From assembly GCA_009602725.1 (NCBI GenBank), contig WELB01000228.1, forward strand, positions 23,313 to 40,095: a stretch of DNA of 16,783 nucleotides, read 5' to 3'. This stretch comes from Spirogloea muscicola (Eukaryota > Streptophyta > Zygnematophyceae > Spirogloeales > Spirogloeaceae). A program made the position numbers and the translations under genes. Positions 8,266 to 16,783 of the stretch are shown here, piece after piece (position 1 is the first letter of the stretch; the number at the start of each line of letters is the position of its first letter). The notes below the pieces were generated by a model that saw only the letters and a program-made list of their open reading frames with translations, ran no database searches and had not been told where the DNA came from.

Positions 8266-9781
8266 ATGGCCGCCATCACCTCCGTCGCCGCCGTCGTGCC
8301 CTCCACCTTCGTCGGCCAGACCGCCGAGCTCGCCAAGAAGGTGGGCGCCCACGTCCAGCATCCAGCTCCCGCTGTCGCCCACTTGCTGTTCCGGCTCCTG
8401 TTGTGCCGGTCCCGGCATCTCAGGGCCATTGCGATCCCATCTGGGCGGCGATCGGCTGAATGCTCGGCTGCCTCTGCGCTGCAGCTCGACAGGAGTCAGA
8501 CGTCGCAGGGAGCTCCGGATCTTAGTGCAGTGCTGCCTATATAGAGGATGTTGCACTGCCGGCTTGGGTGGGAGCTCGGACTCTTAGTTTGTCATATCGA
8601 TGTCGATGTGCAGGTTGGCAATGGCGAGGCCCGCGTCACCATGGCCCGCAAGAGCGCCTCTGCCTCCGGCTGGTGAGGCCTTAAGCAAAAGAAGTGGCAA
8701 GCCTTGAGCTTTCTCTGCCGTCTCACGTTAGTGTTATCCTTTTCTCACTTCGATGGCTGTGTTGGCTATTCCAGGTATGGTGCCGACAGGCCCCTGTACC
8801 TGGGCCCTCTGTCCGGCGACCCACCTTCCTACCTGACCGGCGAGTACCCCGGTGACTACGGCTGGGACACCGCCGGCCTCTCCGCTGACCCCGAGACCTT
8901 CGCCAAGAACCGTGAGCTTGAGGTGTGTCTCATGACTCGTTTTCCAGCTGATGTGCACGGAAAGTGTAATGCGGATATGTAATTATGTGGTATATCACAC
9001 CATTCTTATCTTGCAATGATTGCAAGTCAGATAAGAGCTGTTTGGGTTCGCGTGGACTAAATGCCTACACGTTTGTTCTGAGTCCAGGTCATCCACGCCC
9101 GGTGGGCCATGCTCGGCGCCCTCGGCAGCCTCACTCCCGAGCTCCTCGCCAAGAACGGCACCTCCTTCGGCGAGTCCGTCTGGTGGAAGGCCGGCTCCCA
9201 GATCTTCGCCCCGGGCGGCCTTGATTACCTCGGCAACCCCTCCCTCATCCACGCCCAGTCCATCCTTGCCATCCTCGGAACCCAGGTCGTCCTCATGGGC
9301 GCCGTTGAGGGTTACCGTGTTGCCGGTGGTCCCCTTGGCGAGGTAAATATGCAAATATCTGATCCAATCTTTTTTTTCTGAATGACATGGATCATGGATC
9401 ATTCCATTGTTTACTTCTGTGTCATGAAGCCTTTTATGTAAGTATTTCAGACTTACTGTTACCTGCTACATGCATCTATTAGCTGCTAAAATCGCAAAGA
9501 ACTGAATTCAAGAATGGCTGTCCTTGATGCAGGTGACCGATCCCATCTACCCTGGTGGCCAGTTCGACCCCCTTGGCCTTGCTGATGACCCCGACACCTT
9601 CGCTGAGCTTAAGGTCAAGGAGATCAAGAACGGGCGCCTTGCCATGTTCTCCGTTTTCGGTTTCTACGTCCAGGCCATCGTGACCGGCAAGGGCCCGCTC
9701 GAGAACCTGTCCGACCACCTTGCCGACCCCGCCACCAACAACGCTTGGGCCTATGCCACCGCCTTCACCCCCGGCCAGTAG
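8266..9781 (+). CDS. Major LHCII chlorophyll a/b-binding protein (Lhcb/Lhcbm)
   Basis: Nuclear-encoded antenna protein of photosystem II, imported into the chloroplast and inserted into thylakoids, binding chlorophylls a/b and carotenoids. Exons: 8266-8340, 8614-8672, 8775-8922, 9088-9342, 9533-9781; all junctions are GT-AG and in phase, giving 261 aa, normal for the family. The ATG lies in a strong context (GCCGCCATGGC). Residues 1 to about 35 form a short transit peptide, and the mature protein probably begins near ARKS (36-39), a basic/Ser start typical of phosphorylatable LHCII. WYGADR (45-50) fits the WYGxxR trimerisation motif, which points to a major trimeric LHCII. Three membrane helices are clear: helix B at [13 protein letters not shown] (92-104; ligands Glu94, His97), helix C within exon 4, and helix A at [15 protein letters not shown] (204-218; Glu209, Asn212, Arg214), then Gln226 and His241. 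The exact Lhcbm number cannot be assigned. It is convergent with DGAT1 downstream. Confidence 0.97.
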
Positions 9782-9888
9782 ACTGCCCTCTCAGTCCTGG
9801 CATGTTGTAGATTTGTACGTGTCGCTAGTGGTCCTTTGGGCCTGCTACTGTGCATCTTTGAGTCTGCTGACTAAGCCTTCGACGTTTC

Positions 9889-9893
9889 TGTAA
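9889..9893 (+). terminator. TGTAA poly(A) signal of the LHC gene
   Basis: TGTAA lies 108 bases after the LHC stop codon, a normal 3' UTR distance for a chlorophyte gene. It supports both the gene end and the green-algal origin. Confidence 0.75.
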
Positions 9894-10823
9894 CGTGTTA
9901 CCATGCTATTTAAGCCCCATTGCCACGTATGTATAACGCGGCTTGTATGGCTTTAATCACCCATGTCCAAATGTTGGTGCGTGAAGGTCTGTCTAAACAA
10001 ACTTGCAAAATAGTCGACCTGCATCCATTTTGTCAATAACCTACATTACTGGTAAAAAGACCTTGTCAACCAACGTCTTCCTTTAACCCCTAAGTTGCTT
10101 CTAATATCTTTAAGAATTCACAATTTAGCAATTTTTTGGTCTTGACGGCTGCATCCAAAACATGCATATAATAGCACTTGCAGATCAAACTGCAGTTTCC
10201 ACAAGTGCAAGACGAAAACCGAGAAGATGACTACCAACTTTTCTGCCTCATTCGGCTATGTACAAAGTAACATGAGCAAAAACATGTCATGTTTTTCTGC
10301 GATCGCTATTGCCCCGTACTCACTTGACTTTTCTCGTAAATAAGGTGATAGACTTTGTTATCCACGACAACTTGTCAACTTGTGTCAAGCTTTTTAATAT
10401 ATTAAAGCTTAATGCAGACAGTCGCGTGAGTCAAAAATATCTCACCTATTCCAAATAACAATCCTTTGGTAAGTCTAAGTTGCAATTATCATCTGATACA
10501 TGTCACCCCAATATGATCCATATGGAGCGCATGACACACCCTTTCAGGGCAAACGTTGTGTGCTTGCACTCGGAGTTTATGCACGATACACAACAACAAA
10601 TCTAGCTAATATCCCAGTTATCAGTAACCGAAAGCACATTCTATACACTTGCAAATAGCCAGTAGGGTGGTTTGAAAATATCAGACACTTTGGGATTCAA
10701 TATGTAACCATAATGACTATCAGCAGAGAACGACATATGCCACCACTATGACCACCATTGGTATGTCTACTATGCGGTACTCCTTGCATAACCATTTATC
10801 AATGTCATGTGGCTGGAACATTG
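9894..10823. other. Convergent intergenic region, no gene seen
   Basis: A/T-rich sequence between the candidate poly(A) signals of the LHC gene (+) and DGAT1 (-). There is no open frame of note. It contains an A/T-rich imperfect palindrome at 10387-10410. Confidence 0.65.
10387..10410. repeat. A/T-rich imperfect palindrome
   Basis: AAGCTTTTTAATAT followed by ATTAAAGCTT reads as a palindrome apart from two extra T's on the left arm. It may form a small cruciform; no function is evident. Confidence 0.5.
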
Positions 10824-10828
10824 TTACA
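10824..10828 (-). terminator. TGTAA candidate poly(A) signal of DGAT1
   Basis: TTACA on the + strand is TGTAA on the minus strand, 212 bases after the DGAT1 stop. It is the first minus-strand TGTAA found downstream of that stop. Confidence 0.55.
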
Positions 10829-10898
10829 CATTATACTGCCGACAGCTGCTATTATCCTACATGAAATGGACAGTCGAGCTTCCAAAACAGTAGGACAC

Positions 10899-10929
10899 AA
10901 AGGTAGCATTAATAGACAATGCTACCTTT
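10899..10929. repeat. Perfect 12-bp hairpin in the DGAT1 3' UTR
   Basis: AAAGGTAGCATT (10899-10910) and AATGCTACCTTT (10918-10929) are exact reverse complements around a 7-base loop (10911-10917). It lies between the DGAT1 stop and its candidate poly(A) signal, so the DGAT1 mRNA would carry this stem-loop. Confidence 0.85.
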
Positions 10930-11040
10930 CTTAGCAAGAATCTGTAAATTGAATGACACCCATGTACTTGGCCAGCATTGTGCCCGGTGCTCAAAACACA
11001 CTTTCACACGTTCTTGGATTGGAAAGTAAATGTACAACTG

Positions 11041-14000
11041 TCATACTTGGTGGGAAGATGCTTGCACTACATCATGATAATAGAGCAGCAAGCACATGGG
11101 TTGCCCCACAATGCAGAAAAAGAACCAGAAAAGCATATTCCCAACCTGCCAAGTGACAAATATGAAGCAGTACTTAGCTTAGAGTCAATCAATGCTGAAT
11201 GCTGCTGCAAGTACTGCTGCCACTACGCCTGTCTTTCTGCTGTCCCAGCTAACAGCAATTATCAGATCTGGACCTCATGGTAGCAATTTCAGCTCCACCT
11301 GTGGTTCTTGAACATTGAATATGAGCTAAGCACTAACACAAATCATGGCAGCAGAGAAAATTGCATGAAAACAGAGTACAAGAGAGGAACATACCATGGG
11401 CGTCCCAAAGTGCTCATAGAGGCTATTGGTCAGGACTATCAATGGCACCTGAGATTGGCAAAGTGAAATGAGTTCGCATCCCCCAAAGAGGGATAGGAAT
11501 AGCAGAGAGATGGTGGCAACTGAATCCTGGCCAGAGGCAGCGGTGGGACGCGGTCAAGCAGACTCTACAGCGCATCTGAGTGTGAAGCACAGAAGTGCAA
11601 CTTTGTCCTTGCACTACACAATCGAGGTGAGTGACTGAGTGCAAAGGAGAGGCAGTGCAGAACCTGGAAAGCGATGCCAAGAAAAGCCCAGAAGCGGACC
11701 ATATGGCAAGGGATGCCAACGACCACCTGCGGACCACAATGGACACCAATTGAGGAATGTTGTATATATCTAACTTTTCCATAAGCTGATGGCTTGGACT
11801 GGACTTCGGGACAAGGTCTTGCTAGGACAGGCGCGCTGGAACAAGATGACTTTCCTCTTGCAGGCCACGATAAAGTGTCATGAGGAGGTGTCTGTGGACG
11901 TGCACCTCGTGAAAGATGGCAGAGAGGAGGAAGACAATGAGCATCGCCAAGGGCTGCGGTGTGAAGCAGAGCGCAAGAGTACGTCAGGCTGGCCGATAAT
12001 GCAGGAGGTGACGACAAATGGCAAAGGTGGCGGCCAGCACCGCTTGGCAGTGCCACCAAGCGTTGGACATGGAGATGGCCAGTGTGCCCCACCTTGGGGA
12101 TGCCGATGCGGAGGCAGGGGAAGTACGTGTGCCGGACCAGCCATTTGTGCACCGGCTGCGGGAGCTCTCACGACTCAGCATGTGTTAGGTGGGGCCCTTC
12201 TAAAGATTCACATAGATCTGCCGGCTCTTTGCATCAAGATTATTAGCAAAAAATTTGAAGTGTGCAGATCAATCTCATGTGCCTCCCCTGCTGCTGTGCA
12301 CTCACCATGTTCCAGAGCCGCCAATACTGTTACCAATGGTCGCCCAAGCGCCAGAAGCCCGGGCAGATTGTCAGTGACAATTCACAGGTTTGTGTAACCA
12401 CACATGATTAAACAGAAGCGGTAATAGCTGTGAAATCCTAATGGGCTACATATGTTGACAGCAGCGGACCTCCTCGATTGTCTTGGCATTCCACCAGTCC
12501 TTGTAGAACTCACGGTCTCCGAATAGTAGCAGCTCCGCCAGGATGTTCAGCCTGCCCGCCATGACAACTTCGGTTATCAAGCAGGTCGAGCAAGTGAAAT
12601 AGACGAGCATGGTCAATCAATATTACACGAGGAGGAGCAAGCGCCTGACACGAAGACAGAGGGCCATGGCGACGCCAAGGAAAGCACAGCAAGACAAGGC
12701 AGTGAAAGCTGGAGCACGTTCAATAAAGTTCAATAAAGTGCTTGATGTCTACTCTGGCAGTACATTTGGCTTCATGGCTTGATGCATTCACGGGTGTCAT
12801 GGGTTCGGGTTCTGATGTGAGGGTGGTGGCCGAACCAGAGGTGGAAGAAGCAGTAGAACATGCAGAGCCAGACGTAGAGAGTGGGAATGGAGAGCTTGAG
12901 CACGCGCTCGATGCTGATCAGCAGGTGGCCCTTGAGTGGGTGCGTTGAATTTGCAACTGTCGGGTTAATGTACTGCACACACGGACCAGCGCAATTTAAT
13001 AAAAGACATTCTGTGAAAGGCAGACGTGCACACTGAGAGATTGTAAAGGTAAACTTCCATTACTATCAGATTGATAGATTACATAAACTACAAGATTTCA
13101 CGACAGCTCAATTGTGCTCTATCGCAGCCATAAAAGCACTTCTCCGTCATTTTGGCCCAGCAACATGAGGAGTAGGTGTCAATAGCTTGATGCTGCCGAC
13201 ACAGACACTAATTTTGGTAATCTGGCATGCACAGCCCCTATGCCCTTCATGTCCTAATGTCCTTCATGTCCTTAAGTAACTCTATTCATGTCATGAGATT
13301 ATTGCTTAACTACATGCTTTAAAACTCCAAAGCAAAATGACAAAAACCAATATGGCCATAGCAGCATTGTCAAGGCCTTGCAACCAGGCGGCAGGGCGTG
13401 GGGCAAAGGGCGCTGCTGGCACATGCAGCGGCTGCACCTGCTCGATGATGAAGAGCATGAGGCCACCGAACACGACGAGCTTGGCGAGCTGCCGGAGCAC
13501 CCATCCCTTGCGCACGTATGGCGACCGCGGATAGCCAAGCTGGCAGACAGAGGGTGGGTGAGCATGCCGGTCGAGTTAGAAATAGAGGCTGGAGCCTGCT
13601 TGCAAGCCTGATGCTACGTAATAGATTTCCATTAGCAGCTGCTGAGATTCAACAAGCAACTAGGCAGACCAGCATATGGAGAGAAGGAGAGGAGCGAAGC
13701 AATGACGACGGCGGAAGGAGGGGGGAGTGGAGGACGGGCAAGCGGAGGCTGGACCTGGTAGCAGAGCGTCGGGGCGGCGAGGAAGTAGAGCATGTTGCGC
13801 ACGGTGATGTTCTCGGGGTACCGCACAAGCGGCGCGTCCACGCTCGCCTCCGGCTGCCATGACAAGGGGCACTCAGGCGGAGGAAGGCGGATGCCTCGAG
13901 CAGCATCGGTGGCAGAAGCCGAGGTCCGCGGACCCACCTGCTGGCCCTGGGCGGCGAGAGCGCGGGCGTCGGCGTTGGTGTGCGCGTACGAGACGAGCTT

Positions 14001-16487
14001 CATCCACAGCGTGACGCTGCAGAAGATGAGGATGAAGCCCGCAAGCTGGCCAGACTGCACACTGCAACAATGGAGTGGGGAGGGGCTCAACACCAGTGCA
14101 GCGGACGTCAGGTGGCCATGTCCATCGACACTCTTCCAGAAGCTGGCCTGCTATGGCTGTGCAGTAAGCTTCGGCATCTGAACTACTCAGGGTTCGTGTG
14201 TTGGTCAATCTGCTAGGCTGACAATCAGGGTTCAGAACTTCAAGCACTTTATATGTATATTATAAGCATGCAGCTCACACGAAGGTGAAGTAGGAGGGGT
14301 AGAGCAGCGCAGGGTTCAGAACTTCGGGCATTTTATGTTCATATTATAAGCATGCAGCTCACACGAAGGTGAAGTAGGAGGGGTAGAGCAGCGCCGCGGT
14401 GAGGGTGAGCGTGTGAATCGCAGTCACAGCCTGCGCTCACTCAGGCCGCCGGCGCCTTAGCTCCTAGTAAAAGTCAAGACGTGCGCGTGCTCCCAAACCA
14501 GGCTAAGATTGTGCAGCCGTCTCAGGTGTGTGCGCCAACCCGATCAGACAGCCAGCCGCAGACGCGCCACTTCTCAGTGAGCAGCGCCATGGCTGGGAAG
14601 GCCGCCAGCGTGATCCTGCATCAGATTTGCCGCCAGCATTATGGGCTTACTCTTGTGGCGCTGAGCGCGAGCCATGGCAGTAATTGCTTGCCGGTTCTTG
14701 GTGACGCTTCAGCTGTATCAGCAATGTATTGGTATACACAGTCACTGCGAATCAGAAATAATGACTGATCAGGATAAATTTGGATAAGTTAGGTAGTGTG
14801 GGTATGGGCTGAATGATGTGAAAGTGTGAGGGCGCACCCGCAGGCAAGCAGCGGCCAGTCCTGGAGTGGGTGTGTGCTGAACCAGAAGCCCGACCGGATG
14901 AGCAGCCCATACTGTGCGCGAGCCGCGCCAGGCCGACAGCGTTACTGAGCAGCAATGGCTGCTGCTGCGGCCGCGCTGGAGGGGCCGGGGGTGGTGGCCG
15001 CCGCACCTTCATGATGTTCTCCAGGATGAGACGCGAGTTGACGGCGACGAGGAGCACGACGCAGAGGTTGAAGAGGCCCGCATGGCTCTGCGTGGAGCAG
15101 CCACCGGTCATCAACGCAACTTCCACGTGACTCCGACCCTCAACGTTGCCAATGCTTGAGCAGCGAGCAGCGGGCGAGAGGAAAGTGGCCGGGCCGCGCG
15201 ACCTGCTTGAAGATGGCGTCGGAGCTGAGCGGGCTCTCCTTGGGCCGCCGGTGCGCCGGCGCCGACGGCCGCGGCGTCGACGCCAGGTCCGGCCGCCGCT
15301 GCCGCTGCTCCCGGTCCTTGCCGTCCTCGTTGCCACTGTTGTCGGTTCCCGCCTTGTCTGCCGGCTGCGGGGGCGTGGAGCGGCGCTGCCGCAGCGCGGA
15401 GCCGCTGCTGCCGCCGCTGGCAGAGGCGGCGTCCTCGGCCGGCGGCACGGCGCCGCTTGCGCTGGAGAGGCTGGCCGCGTCGTCGTCTGTCGTGGCCACG
15501 ACTGAGCAGCCGACCCTCTGCCGGCAGGAGCAGGAATGAGATGGAGAGAGGAGAGGCTTGGCAGGGGGGCGAGGAGGAGAAATAGAGGGCCAGCTTGGAG
15601 GGAGGGGCAAGGAGGGCAAGAGGAGGAGAGAGGAGGGAGAGGAGGGTGCAGGGAGGGTTTGAGGAAGGTGGGAGCAAGGTGGAGGGAGGGGACAGGAGGT
15701 TCAGGAGGGAGGGAGGAGGGGGGTTAGGGGGGCATTGTATGTTGATACCTCGAGGGTCTGCACCCAGTATCGGCCGCCCGCCTCAGTCGGCGCGCTCAGC
15801 CGCAGCAGCGTGCCGCCGAAGCCGTCCTCTGCAAGGAGCGGCAGAGCTGGCTCAGCACCCTCTCGACGAGATCAGCTTTCTTGGAGTCGGCTTTTGCGGG
15901 CATGGTGGCAGACCCAGGCGGAAGATGAAGAAGCGGTTGCGCTTGAGGCCCTCGACGGCGATGTTGCAGCCGGCGAGCGGGAAGCGGCCGCGCGGCGGCT
16001 TGCTGCCCGCGTCGCCCTCCGTCGCCCAGAAGGACAGGGCGTCCGGCTCCAGGCTGTCCAGAGGAGGAGGGAGAGAGGACAAAGTGAGGGCAGGCATCCG
16101 GGGGCTGGGCATGGAGAGACTGACGTGTGGAGGGAGGGGAGGAGGAAGATAGCTGGTAGAAGGAGGGGGGCAGAGAGAGGACAGAGAAGCAGAGAAGAGA
16201 GAGAGAGGGTTAAAGAGGAAGATGGGAGGCAAGGAGGGCAGGAGAGAGGCATGGTCCTGAGAAAAAGAGAACACCGGGGAGAGAGAGAGGAGAGGGAGGG
16301 AAGCTTCCCTCTGCAAACGGCACAGCTGAAGAGCGACCTGATTGACCAATGTGCCCCAAGGCACGGGAGTAGGAAGGGGGGAAAACTGCTGCGTGCACCT
16401 GAAGTAGAAGGTCTCCCAGGGCTTCTCGAAGAGCTTGGCCCACGGCCGGTTCTTGTACAGGTACCCGCACTTGAGCGTCGGCCCGGC
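11041..16487 (-). CDS. DGAT1: Diacylglycerol O-acyltransferase 1 with N-terminal PH domain, probably 5' partial
   Basis: ER membrane MBOAT enzyme that joins acyl-CoA to diacylglycerol, the last step of triacylglycerol synthesis. Exons in transcript order: 16399-16487, 15914-16053, 15749-15828, 15203-15517, 15007-15087, 14838-14911, 14540-14615, 14363-14430, 13938-14061, 13755-13853, 13438-13539, 12836-12972, 12470-12551, 12306-12326, 12093-12155, 11906-11953, 11664-11726, 11395-11448, 11041-11145. All use GT-AG and join in phase to 606 aa plus TGA. Residues 1-103 are a PH domain (GYLYKNRPW near the start, NRFFIFRL in the middle, YWVQTLE at the end with the conserved Trp). Residues 104-195 are Ser/Ala/Arg-rich and probably disordered. 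DGAT1 signatures follow: [42 protein letters not shown] (477-483), FHE with catalytic His532, and [11 protein letters not shown] near the C-terminus. The usual FHELC is FHEVV here. The start codon was not found; sequence beyond 16488 looks like intron. Confidence 0.95.
12306..12326 (-). other. DGAT1: 21-base micro-exon of DGAT1
   Basis: Seven codons, YWRLWNM, are flanked by an acceptor (AACAG) and a strong donor (GTGAGTG). The peptide is conserved in DGAT1 between DWWNAK and PVHKW, so the micro-exon is needed for a normal protein. Confidence 0.88.
13244..13277. repeat. 17-bp tandem repeat, two units
   Basis: CCTTCATGTCCTAATGT (13244-13260) is followed by a second, partly diverged unit, CCTTCATGTCCTTAAGT. 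It lies in the DGAT1 intron between 12973 and 13437. Confidence 0.6.
14226..14394. repeat. 84-bp tandem duplication spanning a DGAT1 exon-intron junction
   Basis: Unit 1 (14226-14309) and unit 2 (14310-14393) are direct copies with period 84 and six mismatches, all clustered in the intronic part. Unit 2 contains the last 31 bases of the DGAT1 exon 14363-14430 and its GT donor. Unit 1 repeats those 31 bases (14279-14309) and the donor without change inside the next intron. Confidence 0.93.
15541..15735. repeat. Polypurine/polypyrimidine intron of DGAT1
   Basis: Almost pure A/G on the + strand (GGAGG-type units), so almost pure C/T on the DGAT1 sense strand. It fills most of the intron 15518-15748. 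No coding signal is supported here. Confidence 0.8.
16060..16310. repeat. Polypurine/polypyrimidine intron of DGAT1
   Basis: GA-rich low-complexity sequence (GAGAGAGAGAGG and similar). It occupies most of the intron between the first two PH-domain exons (16054-16398). Confidence 0.8.
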
Positions 16488-16783
16488 CTGAAGAGCGCCG
16501 TACGTGAGATACTCAGACCTCAGACCTCAGCACGTAGGGCGGTACCAGGCAGAGAAGAGAGGAAGTGAAGGAGGAAAGGGGGGGGATCGTGGGAAGGACT
16601 GGAGGCGGAAGGAAGAAGAGGGACAAGTGCAGGCAGAGGGAGGGTGAACAGGTGGAAGTTGGGACGGTTCATGCGATTGTTGGACAGGAAGATCGACACA
16701 CACAAGCAAGAGGGGGGGAGAGAGGCAGGGAAGATAGAAGGGGGGGGTTGGAGAGGGAGAGGGAGAGGGAAAGAGGGGGGGGG
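16488..16783. other. Upstream DGAT1 intron or leader, purine-rich to window end
   Basis: Immediately upstream of the first PH exon on the minus strand is a good acceptor (GCTCTTCAG) after a short TCTGAGG repeat. Beyond it the sequence is C/T-rich on the sense strand, ending in GGGAGA repeats and a G run at 16775-16783. No convincing start exon was found, so the 5' end of DGAT1 probably lies beyond the window. Confidence 0.6.

Noticed and set aside
8266-8544. A continuous 92-codon frame from the LHC start codon
   Set aside because: Only the first 25 codons are coding. The frame then reads through intron 1; splicing 8340 to 8614 restores the LHC transit peptide and mature N-terminus.
12718-12737. 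Tandem GTTCAATAAA with AATAAA motifs, considered as a poly(A) signal
   Set aside because: It lies on the strand opposite DGAT1, within a DGAT1 intron, and green algae use TGTAA; no plus-strand gene ends here.
11789-12948. Plus-strand open frames of up to 202 codons
   Set aside because: They lie antisense to DGAT1 exons and introns, cross several well-supported splice sites and show no family motif.
15146-16568. Long plus-strand Arg/Glu/Gly-rich frames, up to 277 codons
   Set aside because: They are produced by polypurine introns and the antisense of the PH and linker exons of DGAT1. The composition is simple repeat.

Overview
The window is nuclear DNA from a eukaryote, most likely a green alga (Chlorophyta). 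The evidence is three intron-rich genes with GT-AG splice sites, a major LHCII chlorophyll a/b-binding protein, a plant-type DGAT1, and the chlorophyte polyadenylation pentamer TGTAA downstream of the LHC stop. The class (trebouxiophyte or chlorophyte sensu stricto) cannot be settled from this sequence. All exon models below were built by hand: codon phase was carried across every junction, and each junction was compared with remembered family motifs.

Layout. (1) 1-62 is a CT microsatellite at the left edge. (2) 233-4715 (+) is the 3' part of an ATZ/TRZ-type amidohydrolase (SAH/MTA-deaminase-like) with 16 exons in the window; its N-terminal HxH metal site lies off the left edge. (3) 4716-8265 is mostly non-coding. 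It holds one weak small ORF (5390-5650), a GACTAA tandem repeat, three copies of a GGGCTGG hairpin motif, a short telomere-like array, a GC-rich block ending at an ambiguous base (7691), and a G-rich tract in front of the next gene. (4) 8266-9781 (+) is a complete five-exon LHCII gene (261 aa). (5) 9782-11040 is the convergent intergenic region, with candidate poly(A) signals for both flanking genes and a perfect 12-bp hairpin. (6) 11041-16487 (-) is a 19-exon DGAT1 gene (606 aa in the window) in which a pleckstrin-homology (PH) domain is fused upstream of the acyltransferase. Its true 5' end is probably beyond the right edge.

The genes do not form an operon. They are independent nuclear genes for one-carbon/purine-type deamination (inferred), thylakoid light harvesting, and ER triacylglycerol synthesis. 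The most notable structures are the PH-DGAT1 fusion, an 84-bp tandem duplication that copies the end of one DGAT1 exon with its splice donor into the following intron, a probable alternative 3' end of the amidohydrolase gene, and the compositionally odd segment at 7156-7691. I found no CRISPR array, tRNA, rRNA, intact transposon or viral gene.
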